NCBI GenBank assembly: GCA_017620455.1
Contig: JAFZQK010000041.1
Span: 1-27,001 of the forward strand
Direction: 5' to 3'
From: Clostridia bacterium
Lineage (GTDB): Bacteria; Bacillota_A; Clostridia; Christensenellales; Aristaeellaceae
Length of the DNA: 27,001 nucleotides
This document shows positions 1 to 6,291 of the stretch, in pieces. The position numbers and the translations under genes are program-made. The notes below the pieces were generated by a model. The model worked only from the letters and a program-made list of their open reading frames with translations, had not been told where the DNA came from and did no database searches. Position 1 is the first letter of the stretch. Every line of letters begins with the position of its first letter.

Positions 1-482
1 CGTGGATCAATATTCTGGAAACGCTGGGGATCATTTTCCTGCTGCATCCCTATTCCAACAACGTTCTCAAGCGCACCATCAAAACGCCGAAGGTGTATTT
101 CTATGATACCGGCCTGGTCTGCTATCTCACCCGCTGGTCGTCCCCGGAGGTGTCCGAAAGCGGGGCCATGAGCGGCGCGCTGCTGGAAAATTTCGCCGTG
201 TCCTAGATCATGAAGAGCTATCAGAACGCGGGGCTGGAGCCGTATCTGTATTTCTACCGCGACCGGGACGCCAAGGAGATCGACGTCATTCTGGAGGGCG
301 ACGGCAAGCTCTGCCCGCTGGAGATCAAGAAAACCGTCACGCCGGATAAGCGTCTCACTCGCGTTTTCGGCGTGATCGACAAATCGCCGCTTCAGCTCGG
401 TACCGGCGCGGTTCTGTGCATGGCGGACAAGTTCAGTGCTTTTGACAGTAATAACCTAATCGTACCGATTTGGATGATCTGA
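1..482 (+). pseudogene. DUF4143-type AAA ATPase, C-terminal part, broken by in-frame TAG
   Basis: Reading from base 3, the frame encodes the C-terminal half of an ATPase of the ATP-binding/DUF4143 family, often found in accessory regions. Recognisable pieces are VYFYDTGLVCYL, a LLENFAVS stretch, then IMKSYQNAG, FYRDRDAKEIDVIL and LCPLEIKK, which is the nuclease-like D-E-K pattern of the DUF4143 C-terminus. A TAG at 204-206 falls exactly where relatives usually carry Glu (VSEI), so a single GAG-to-TAG change explains the break. The frame then runs on cleanly to a natural-looking end (VPIWMI) at 482. The N-terminal AAA domain lies outside the window. An ORF from the ATG at 210 is only the downstream fragment. 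Family assignment is by remembered motif pattern; suppression of the stop is possible, but TAG is an ordinary stop elsewhere here (1921-1923). Confidence 0.7.
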
Positions 483-919
483 ATATCGCCATTAGCGCGG
501 CGCTCCAGTACATACACATCATTGAAAAATGGGACAACGGCATCCCGTGCGCATTTGATGATGCCCGCACGTATGTCTTCGGCGATTCTTATATCAAGGA
601 CTTTGGCACATCCCTCCAGGCCAGTATGCTCGGAAACCTTTCGAGATCGATCCTTCTCGTGGTGTGATACCATCAGAGACGCCGATGGAGAATAAAAAAA
701 CATTTTGAACGTCAATGACTCTCAAAATGACACCCAAAATGAATCTCAAAATGATACTTAAAAATCGATCTCCTCACTGAAGATGTCGTTGCGGTAATCA
801 AAGCAAATCCAAAAGTAACCAGGACTGAATTTGCAAGTCAAGCAGGCGTTAGTCCCTCAACGATTGCAAGAAAGCTAAAGGAAATAAGCTGTGTCCGCTT
901 TGTTGGGAGCAGCAAGTAA
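480..919 (+). pseudogene. Remnant of AlbA_2/RecG-like ATP-binding transcriptional regulator, C-terminal part, several frameshifts
   Basis: Pieces of one protein C-terminus are spread over three frames. The frame through 540-640 reads YIHIIEKWDNGIPCAFDD and IKDFGTS, matching the W-G-x-GIPR and DFGTSF region of AlbA_2-type 'putative DNA-binding' ATPases. A shift near 635 gives RKPFEIDPSRGVIPSETP. Another frame near 714-758 gives the (SQND/TQNE) linker typical of this family. A third frame from 758 gives a winged-helix tail (VIKANPKVTRTEFASQAGVS, then STIARKLKEI and FVGSSK) ending at TAA 917-919. The gene has lost its N-terminal two thirds and carries at least two or three frameshifts. It directly abuts the broken ATPase upstream, so the whole 0.9 kb looks like a decaying accessory segment. 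Function is lost. Confidence 0.6.
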
Positions 920-1074
920 GGTTACTAGCAAATCCTCTCATGATATGCTATCAGAACGATGCAGAACTAATGTTGAACAAAGCTTGAGATAATAATGCTT
1001 AAGCGAATCAATGTGAACCGCGCTGCCATGAAGCCGGACGCTTGACGCAGAGCTGTGCAGCGAAGGAATACGCC

Positions 1075-1305
1075 ATGAGCAAGAACGAAAGCAGAGAATC
1101 CACCTGGGTGCCGTGCCCGAACTGCGGGAAGAAAACCCGGACGAAGGTCTATCCGGAGACCGTCCTCGTTAATTTTCCCTTGTATTGTCCCAAGTGCAAG
1201 CGGGAAATGTGCGTCAACATCGTGCAGATGAAGATGATGAAGGCGACGCCGGAGTGGTGCGAATCTCTGCGAAAGAACGCTTCAGACAACATCATTGTAC
1301 TGTAA
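1075..1305 (+). CDS. Cysteine-rich KTR family protein
   Basis: A 76-aa protein with two CxxC pairs, VPCPNCGKKTRTK and LYCPKCKRE, separated by a short NFPLYC segment. This is the pattern of the cysteine-rich KTR family (PF14205), small putative zinc-binding proteins commonly carried on Tn916-like and other Firmicute mobile elements. The biochemical role of the family is not known. I chose ATG 1075 because it has an AAGGA-type site just upstream; an in-frame TTG at 1042 would add 11 residues without support. The C-terminus is about 20 residues longer than the core family pattern and contains one further Cys. Its position, upstream of an XRE regulator and a large serine recombinase, fits cargo of an integrated element. 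A hairpin terminator follows at 1372. Confidence 0.75.
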   Translation: MSKNESRESTWVPCPNCGKKTRTKVYPETVLVNFPLYCPKCKREMCVNIVQMKMMKATPEWCESLRKNASDNIIVL

Positions 1306-1371
1306 CGGAATAAACAGGAAGGGAGCGTACCAAGCGAAGAGATGATTTGTAAAGCCGCCATCCTTGTGCGG

Positions 1372-1393
1372 CTGCATTTCGATGCAGTCTTTT
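1372..1393 (+). terminator. UUCG hairpin terminator after KTR gene
   Basis: CTGCAT-TTCG-ATGCAG is a perfect 6-bp stem with a UUCG tetraloop, followed by TCTTTTA. An overlapping upstream stem (AGCCGC 1353-1358 with GCGGCT 1368-1373) could form as an alternative. It sits about 65 bases after the KTR stop. Confidence 0.5.
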
Positions 1394-1476
1394 AGGAAAG
1401 CGCGGCCCTGAATATGAAATATATTTCCTATCCACCCCTGATTTCTATACATTCGACTGTATATATACATTTTGGG

Positions 1477-1512
1477 CCTGCCAGATCGTTCTGATCCGGC
1501 AGGTTTCTTTAT
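1477..1512 (+). terminator. Rho-independent terminator or leader attenuator upstream of XRE gene
   Basis: CCTGCCAGATC (1477-1487) pairs with GATCCGGCAGG (1493-1503) with a single A/C mismatch and a 5-base loop, followed by TTTCTTTATAT. It lies about 170 bases after the KTR gene and about 100 bases before the XRE gene, so it either ends upstream transcription or attenuates a leader. The small inverted repeat ATACA-N6-TGTAT at 1447-1462 just before it might be an operator. The rest of 1306-1614 shows no gene. Confidence 0.6.
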
Positions 1513-1614
1513 ATCTGCGCACACGACCGCCGCCGTTTGCATTGGCCGGATTCAGGACAGCTTTGGTCCTGCCATTTGAGAATTACAGTCTTTACAATGA
1601 CGGTGGTGATGCAA

Positions 1615-1923
1615 ATGGACCGAGAAGTATTTGTCCAACGGCTGCGGCAGCTCCGGGCCGATTGGAGACTGTCCCAGGCTGAATTGGCAGACGCATTGCG
1701 CATCAGCCGCTCCTGCGTGAGAAATTGGGAGCTTGGAGACAGCACCCCGCCCATGGAAGAGCTGGGAGATATTGCTCTCTTCTTCCGGGTGTCCGCGGAT
1801 TATCTGATGGGACTGGATCAGCGAAAGTGCATCCAGATCAGCTTCCTGTCTGATCGCGCTGTGTCGGCCATCTCCGATTTGATTCGGACGATCGAAGAAG
1901 ATACAGCCGAGAACAAGCAATAG
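1615..1923 (+). CDS. XRE-family helix-turn-helix regulator
   Basis: A 102-aa protein whose residues about 7-62 form a lambda-repressor-like HTH domain: RLRQLRADWRLSQAELADAL, then ISRSCVRNWELG as recognition helix, then SADYLMGL. Proteins of this family bind operator DNA as dimers and often control mobile elements. The C-terminal 35 residues are acidic and helical with no recognised effector domain. In-frame ATGs exist at 1597, 1609 and 1615. I chose 1615 because the domain begins immediately after it and a GGTGGTG stretch lies 5-11 bases upstream; the site is weak, so 1597 or 1609 remain possible. It lies between the KTR gene and the recombinase gene, in the same direction, which suggests control of element genes. 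The target operator is not identifiable, but the 14-bp inverted repeat at 1979-2017 just downstream is a candidate. Confidence 0.85.
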   Translation: MDREVFVQRLRQLRADWRLSQAELADALRISRSCVRNWELGDSTPPMEELGDIALFFRVSADYLMGLDQRKCIQISFLSDRAVSAISDLIRTIEEDTAENKQ

Positions 1924-1978
1924 GGGCTGCTTTTCAGCCTGCGGCGCTGAACGAACCTTGACAACAGAACATAACCTA

Positions 1979-2017
1979 TTCGCCGACGTCGGGTGTGCCG
2001 CATCCGGCGTCGGCGAA
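1979..2017. repeat. Long inverted repeat between XRE gene and recombinase operon
   Basis: TTCGCCGACGTCGG (1979-1992) and CCGGCGTCGGCGAA (2004-2017) are complementary over 14 bp with one T/G wobble, around an 11-base spacer. There is no T-tract after either arm; plus-strand bases downstream are TTAAAAAA. A simple intrinsic terminator is therefore unlikely. It could be a regulator or recombinase binding site, or a structured leader. Confidence 0.55.
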
Positions 2018-2133
2018 CTACCGTTAAAAAAGCGTCGGGACGGAATGGAACATTTTCCCATCCAAAGGGAGGGGAAGGGGGTGTATGAATGCTCGAAAAG
2101 AGTGAAAGGCTGTTACAGGGAGGGATGATTGGC

Positions 2134-2316
2134 ATGAATGAAGCGGCGAGAGCCTTTTGGAGAATGTATTATCTGAACGTGCTGAAACGGGAAAAAATGA
2201 TCACACAGGAAGAGTTTGCCGAATTGGCACAACTTACCGGTGGCGACATCCTTCCCAGGGAGCGGACGGCCTTTTATAATGAGAGAGGATCACAAAATAA
2301 GCTGCCGGGAGGATAA
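2134..2316 (+). CDS. Small SHOCT-like protein upstream of serine recombinase
   Basis: A 60-aa protein. The segment LKREKMITQEEFAELAQL resembles the short SHOCT-type helical motif (a start like 'L...G.It.eEf...'), which is frequent in small proteins next to Clostridial site-specific recombinases. I do not recognise a specific function. ATG 2134 is chosen because GGGAGGG ends 9 bases before it; ATG 2125 is too close to that site, and ATG 2089 would add 15 residues. The stop at 2314-2316 lies only 4 bases before the recombinase ATG, and the recombinase GGAGG lies within this gene's last codons. The two are therefore probably co-transcribed and translationally coupled. It could act as an accessory or directionality protein, but nothing in the sequence proves that. 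Confidence 0.6.
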   Translation: MNEAARAFWRMYYLNVLKREKMITQEEFAELAQLTGGDILPRERTAFYNERGSQNKLPGG

Positions 2317-2320
2317 ACTT

Positions 2321-3985
2321 ATGACGCTGTATCAAATCCGCGAATGCCTGAAAACCCAAACGATATATGACCTTCCGTTGCGGGTAACGTTCTACGCCCG
2401 CGTCAGCACGGACAGCGAGGAGCAGATCAATTCCCTGGGCAATCAGGAGCAGTATTACGAGAACTTCATCAAGGACAAGAAGAATTGGACGTATGTGCCA
2501 GGGTATATCGACGAAGGCAAAAGCGGCACATCCACCCGGAAGCGGGAACGCTTCAACGACATGGTGCGGGACGGGAAACTGGGTCTGTTCGACCTGATCC
2601 TGACCAAAGAGGTGTCCCGTTTCGCCCGCAACACGGTGGATTCCCTGCTGAACGCGAGAGACCTGCTGCGCTGCGGGGTGGGGATCTACTTCACCAACGA
2701 CAACATCAACACCCTGGACGCGGACAGCGAGTTACGATTGACCATCATGAGCGGCATTGCTCAGGACGAAAGCCGGAAGATTTCAGAGCGCGTAAAGTTC
2801 GGGGATCGCCAGGCCATCAAGAACGGCCGGGTGTTCGGCAGCAGCCGGATCTACGGGTATGATTACGTGGAAAAAAAGCTGGTCGTCAACCCCAAGGAAG
2901 CAGCCTTCGTGAAGGAGGTGTTCACCCTGTTCGCCACCGGGGATTACAGCCTGAATCAACTGGAGAAAATGTTCTACGACAGGGGGTTGCGGAGCAGCAA
3001 CGGAAACGCCATCAATCACGCCACCATGGCGCAGATGATCCGCAATCCCAAATACAAGGGCTGGTTCTGCGGCGGCAAGACCACCATTTCCGATCCCTTC
3101 GACGGTAAACAGATTCGGATTCCCGCCGAGAAATGGGTGACCTTCAAGGACGAATCCGGGGACGTGCCCGCCATCGTTTCGGAAGAATTATGGGAGAGGG
3201 CCAACCTGATCCTGGAAAAGCGCAGCCGGGACGTGAAAAGCCATCGGGGACAGTACAACCACGGCAATCTGCTGTCCTGCAAAATGTTCTGCACCCATTG
3301 CGGCGCGCTGTACCACCGCGCGGCATCGGTACGCCATACCGCCGGAAAGGAGCTGGACAGTTCCTGGATCTGCTCCAACAAAAGAAAGCACGGGAAGGAC
3401 GTGTGCCCCTCCCGGCGCATCTATGAAACGGAGATCAAGGACGTGCTGTTTCGGATGTTCCGGGAATTCGGCAGCGAGGCGGAATCGGCGCTGAACGGCC
3501 TGATCGAGCAGATCGCCGCGCTGCGCCAGTCCGCCAATGTGGAGAAAGAACTGCTGTCTCTGGAAATCCAGATCGAAAAAGAAAAGCAGAAGCGGACGAA
3601 GCTGCTGCAATTCAACCTGGACGGGAAGATTTCAGACGAAGATTTCCTCGTTATGAGCGCGGAGATCAAGGGCAGCATCGCCGCAAAAACGGAGCGGATG
3701 AACGATCTGACCCGGAGAAAACAGGACAGCGCAGATTTGCAGGAGCGATTGAATACCATCCGCAAGATGATGGAATCGGCCTCCCAAATCCTCAGTCCTG
3801 ACGACATTACCCCCACTATTTTGGACGCCATCGTGGACCGGATCGAGGTCACGGCCCTCGACGAAAGCCACATCCGCCTGGACGTTTTCCTCAACGACGG
3901 AAGCGGCAAAACCACCGAAATATATAAGAAAATCAAGGGTTCCGGACGTCCGAAAAAAACTGTTCCCGCGGTCGTAGGAGGTTGA
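2321..3985 (+). CDS. Large serine recombinase (integrase of mobile element)
   Basis: A 554-aa protein with the full large-serine-recombinase layout. The N-terminal resolvase catalytic domain spans about residues 20-165, with the nucleophile Ser29 in FYARVST, then DEGKSGTS and SRFARNTVDSL. A recombinase (PF07508-type) domain covers about 180-300. A zinc ribbon has Cys324/Cys327 and Cys351/Cys362 (CTHCG and WICSNK...DVC). A coiled coil of about 110 residues follows, then a short C-terminal arm. These enzymes integrate and excise elements by cutting attachment sites with 2-bp staggered breaks. ATG 2321 is preceded by GGAGG at an ideal distance; a longer frame from 2216 overlaps the upstream gene and adds nothing conserved. 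Its last codons and TGA stop lie at the presumed junction with host DNA inside a spore protein gene. No frameshift or missing motif is seen, so it should be active. Confidence 0.95.
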   Translation: MTLYQIRECLKTQTIYDLPLRVTFYARVSTDSEEQINSLGNQEQYYENFIKDKKNWTYVPGYIDEGKSGTSTRKRERFNDMVRDGKLGLFDLILTKEVSRFARNTVDSLLNARDLLRCGVGIYFTNDNINTLDADSELRLTIMSGIAQDESRKISERVKFGDRQAIKNGRVFGSSRIYGYDYVEKKLVVNPKEAAFVKEVFTLFATGDYSLNQLEKMFYDRGLRSSNGNAINHATMAQMIRNPKYKGWFCGGKTTISDPFDGKQIRIPAEKWVTFKDESGDVPAIVSEELWERANLILEKRSRDVKSHRGQYNHGNLLSCKMFCTHCGALYHRAASVRHTAGKELDSSWICSNKRKHGKDVCPSRRIYETEIKDVLFRMFREFGSEAESALNGLIEQIAALRQSANVEKELLSLEIQIEKEKQKRTKLLQFNLDGKISDEDFLVMSAEIKGSIAAKTERMNDLTRRKQDSADLQERLNTIRKMMESASQILSPDDITPTILDAIVDRIEVTALDESHIRLDVFLNDGSGKTTEIYKKIKGSGRPKKTVPAVVGG

Positions 3986-4154
3986 CCATGTAACCGCCCA
4001 CATAGCCGTTTTCCCGGCTGGACAGGTCGCCGTTATAGCCCTGCTTGAAGTTGATGCCCAGCTCCCGGGCGATCTCAAACTTCATGTTGTCCAGGGCGCC
4101 CCGGGCTTCGGGCACGTTGACCCGGCTGCCGGCGCTGCTTCCCGACTGATTCAT
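3933..4154 (-). CDS. Alpha/beta-type small acid-soluble spore protein, C-terminus replaced by element sequence
   Basis: A 73-aa protein. Residues about 12-57 match alpha/beta-type SASPs: VPEARGALDNMKFEIARELG, then KQGYNGDLSSRENG and VGGYMV. It includes the GPR protease cleavage context FE/IA at residues 26-29. SASPs coat and protect DNA in the dormant spore core and are degraded at germination. The start is firm: AAGGAGGTG lies 9 bases upstream of ATG 4154. After Val57 the normal helical tail (usually KR-x-I/V-E-type residues) is replaced by NLLRPREQFFSDVRNP, read antisense from the recombinase gene, and the genes overlap tail to tail by 53 bases. Most of the DNA-binding core is kept, so activity may be reduced rather than lost. 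Excision of the element would restore the normal tail. No clear sigma-G promoter could be assigned. Confidence 0.85.
   Translation of the reverse strand: MNQSGSSAGSRVNVPEARGALDNMKFEIARELGINFKQGYNGDLSSRENGYVGGYMVNLLRPREQFFSDVRNP
3976..3992. other. Putative attachment-site junction (element end / SASP 3' end)
   Basis: On the minus strand the SASP homology runs up to codon 57 (Val, 3984-3986) and stops. The following codons (Asn58 onward) are antisense to the recombinase C-terminus and match no SASP. The recombinase TGA stop (3983-3985) sits on the same boundary. This is what insertion by the neighbouring recombinase into the SASP 3' end would give. The exact crossover dinucleotide cannot be placed without the other junction, and I found no second copy of this boundary or of the missing SASP tail in the window. 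Confidence 0.5.
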
Positions 4155-4288
4155 CGCTTTTCACCTCCTTCTTTCAGGATCACTGCTATTGTGACCGCCG
4201 GGCGGAAAAATACGCTGGCATTTTTGTGCATGGCGCAAATTCGTAACAAATATTTCGTCAAAAAGCCGCATTTTTCCGGGATAATCCC

Positions 4289-4317
4289 TTGCATTTTCCC
4301 CGAAATTCCTGTACAAT
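4289..4317 (+). promoter_or_regulatory. Sigma-A promoter of the xpt operon
   Basis: TTGCAT (4289-4294), a 17-base spacer, then TACAAT (4312-4317). The predicted start lies near 4324, giving a leader of about 55 bases, which is too short for a purine riboswitch. Confidence 0.7.
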
Positions 4318-4377
4318 ATTCCCGTATTTCCTCTTAATGTTCGGGTTTTTCAAGAATTGGCAGAGGAGGCACGGACC

Positions 4378-4956
4378 ATGAAGGAGCTGCGGAACGCCAT
4401 CCTGACCCAAGGCCAGGGCATCGGTATGGACATCGTGAAGGTGGACATGTTCCTCAATCACCGGCTGGACACGGGTCTTCTGTTCCGCATGGGCGAGGAA
4501 CTGGCCCGCCGTTTCCGGGAAGACAAGCCGGACATCGTGCTGACGGTGGAGGCCAGCGGCATCGCCCTGGCGCTGACCTGCGCCCGGGCTTTGGGCGATC
4601 TGCCCGTGGTGTTCGCCAAAAAGAGCGCCACCGTGGTGCAGAGCGCGGATCTGGCCCAGGCGAAGGTGTACTCCTTCACCCACAAGCGGGAAAACGTGAT
4701 CCGGGTGGACAAGAAATACCTGCCCGCCGGCAGCCGGGTGCTGATCGTGGACGATTTCCTGGCGGACGGCCAGGCGTGCCAGGGCATGCTGGCCCTGTGC
4801 GCCCAGACGGACTGCAAGGTGGTGGGCATCGGCATCGGCATCGAAAAGGGCTTCATGCCCGGCGGGAAGAACCTGCGGGACATGGGCATCAAATTATCGT
4901 CTTTGGCAGTCGTTTCCGCCATTGAGGACGGAAAAATCATCCTGGCGGACGGCTGA
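4378..4956 (+). CDS. xpt: Xanthine phosphoribosyltransferase
   Basis: A 192-aa protein, close to the usual Xpt length of about 190-194. It converts xanthine (and weakly guanine) plus PRPP to the nucleoside monophosphate in cytoplasmic purine salvage. The start region MKELRNAILTQGQGI, the segment TVEASGIALA, and the PRPP-binding motif VLIVDDFLADGQA at about residues 121-133 identify the family. ATG 4378 has a GAGGAGG site 9 bases upstream; an in-frame TTG at 4357 is inside the leader. The gene is followed after 46 bases by the substrate-binding gene of a nucleoside ABC transporter in the same direction, so uptake and salvage are probably co-expressed. Xpt genes in Bacillota are often controlled by a guanine riboswitch or PurR; neither a purine aptamer nor a clear PurBox was seen here. 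Confidence 0.95.
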   Translation: MKELRNAILTQGQGIGMDIVKVDMFLNHRLDTGLLFRMGEELARRFREDKPDIVLTVEASGIALALTCARALGDLPVVFAKKSATVVQSADLAQAKVYSFTHKRENVIRVDKKYLPAGSRVLIVDDFLADGQACQGMLALCAQTDCKVVGIGIGIEKGFMPGGKNLRDMGIKLSSLAVVSAIEDGKIILADG

Positions 4957-5002
4957 TCCAAATAGATCCCTTCAGAACCAATTTAGGAGGAGGAAAAAAA
5001 TC

Positions 5003-6208
5003 ATGAAGAAACTGGTTGCTCTCCTGCTGACCCTGGCGCTGTGCCTGGGCACCGTGGCCGCCCTGGCCGACGGCATTTCCAAAGAAGAAGTGAAGCTGGG
5101 CGTGATCCTGCTGCACGACGAGGATTCCACCTACGACCTCAACTTCATCAACGGCGTCAACGAAGCCAAGGAAGCCCTGGGGCTGAGCGACGATCAGGTC
5201 ATCATCGTGCGCAACATTCCCGAATCCAACGAATGCTACCAGACCGCTCTGAACCTGGTGGACGAAGGCTGCAACATCATCTTTGCCGACAGCTTCGGCC
5301 ATGAATCCTTCATGCTGAGAGCGGCCCAGGAAGTGCCCGACGTGGATTTCTGCCACGCCACCGGCACCATGGCCCACACCGAAAACCTGCCCAACTTCCA
5401 CAACGCTTTCGCCGCGATCTATGAAGGCCGCTACCTGGCGGGCATCGCCGCCGGCATGAAGCTCAACGAGATCAAGGCCGCCGGCAAGCTCAAGGGCGAA
5501 GTGCCCATGATGGGCTACGTGGGCGCCTACACCTACGCCGAAGTGGTTTCCGGCTACACCAGCTTCTATCTGGGCGCCAAGTCCGTCTGCCCCGACGTGA
5601 TCATGAAGGTGCAGTTCACCGGCTCCTGGTATGACGCCAAGGAAGAAAAGGCCGCCGCCGAAGCCCTGATCAACGCCGGCGCCGACCTGATCAGCCAGCA
5701 CGCCGACTCCATGGGCGCTCCCACCGCCTGTGAAAACGCCGGCATCCCCGACGTGAGCTACAACGGCTCCACCATCGAAAGCTGCCCCAACACCTTCATC
5801 GTGTCCTCCCGGATCAACTGGGCGCCCTACTTTGAATACATCGTGGGCCAGAAGATCAAGGGCGAACCCATCGACACCGACTGGACCGGCACCATCGAGA
5901 CCGGCTCCGTGGTGCTCACCGACGTGAACACCGCCGTGGCCGCCGAGGGCACCGTGGAAGCCATCGAAGCCGCCAAGGCCGAATTCGCCGCGGGCACCAA
6001 GCACGTGTTTGACACCGCCACCGAAGGCTTCATCACCAAGGACGGCGCTCCCCTGGATTCCTACCTGGCCGACGTGGACACCGACGCCGCCTACACCCCC
6101 GATACCGAAGTGGTCGCCGACGGGTACTTCCATGAATCCGAATTCCGCTCCGCGCCCTACTTCGACGTGCAGATCGACGGCATTGAACTGCTGAACGCCA
6201 TGTTCTGA
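5003..6208 (+). CDS. nupN: BMP-family ABC transporter substrate-binding protein (nucleoside uptake)
   Basis: A 401-aa protein of the basic-membrane-protein (PnrA/BMP) family, whose members bind purine nucleosides outside the membrane. Seen features are an N-terminal signal sequence (MKKLVALLLTLALCLG), then EVKLGVILLHDEDSTYDLNF with the family's early strand-helix, IIFADSFGHE, YEGRYLAGIAAG and QHADSMGAP. ATG 5003 follows AGGAGGAGG closely. The neighbours encode the matching ATPase and two permeases. One oddity is the export signal: the only early Cys (Cys14, LALC) has Leu at -1 and too short a hydrophobic stretch for a normal lipobox, while ALA-DG at 20-24 looks like a type I signal peptidase site. 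The protein may therefore be secreted rather than lipid-anchored. The exact ligand is inferred from family and from xpt. Confidence 0.9.
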   Translation: MKKLVALLLTLALCLGTVAALADGISKEEVKLGVILLHDEDSTYDLNFINGVNEAKEALGLSDDQVIIVRNIPESNECYQTALNLVDEGCNIIFADSFGHESFMLRAAQEVPDVDFCHATGTMAHTENLPNFHNAFAAIYEGRYLAGIAAGMKLNEIKAAGKLKGEVPMMGYVGAYTYAEVVSGYTSFYLGAKSVCPDVIMKVQFTGSWYDAKEEKAAAEALINAGADLISQHADSMGAPTACENAGIPDVSYNGSTIESCPNTFIVSSRINWAPYFEYIVGQKIKGEPIDTDWTGTIETGSVVLTDVNTAVAAEGTVEAIEAAKAEFAAGTKHVFDTATEGFITKDGAPLDSYLADVDTDAAYTPDTEVVADGYFHESEFRSAPYFDVQIDGIELLNAMF

Positions 6209-6224
6209 TCACCGGAAAAATGAT

Positions 6225-6270
6225 GGCCGGACTGCCGTTCCCCTGCGAGCGGCAGTCCGGCCCCTTTTTC
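6225..6270 (+). terminator. Intra-operon terminator/attenuator between binding protein and ATPase genes
   Basis: GGCCGGACTGCCG (6225-6237) and CGGCAGTCCGGCC (6250-6262) form a perfect 13-bp stem with a 12-base loop, followed by CCTTTTTC. It lies 17 bases after the binding-protein stop and 22 bases before the ATPase start. Partial termination here would make the binding protein more abundant than the transporter, as is common in ABC operons. Confidence 0.85.
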
Positions 6271-6291
6271 AACGAAAACGGAGGACGGCCC

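Noticed and set aside
204..206. TAG as a reassigned sense codon
   Set aside because: TAG ends the XRE gene at 1921-1923 in the ordinary way, and only this already decaying region has an internal TAG; a point nonsense mutation is simpler.
392..715. 107-aa minus-strand ORF
   Set aside because: The plus strand in this interval carries matched fragments of DUF4143 and AlbA_2 proteins; the minus frame has no recognisable motif.
3930..4200. tRNA gene as the element attachment site
   Set aside because: No tRNA structure is present at the junction; the target is the SASP coding sequence.
4318..4377. Purine riboswitch before xpt
   Set aside because: The leader is too short and lacks the aptamer core and the two kissing-loop stems.
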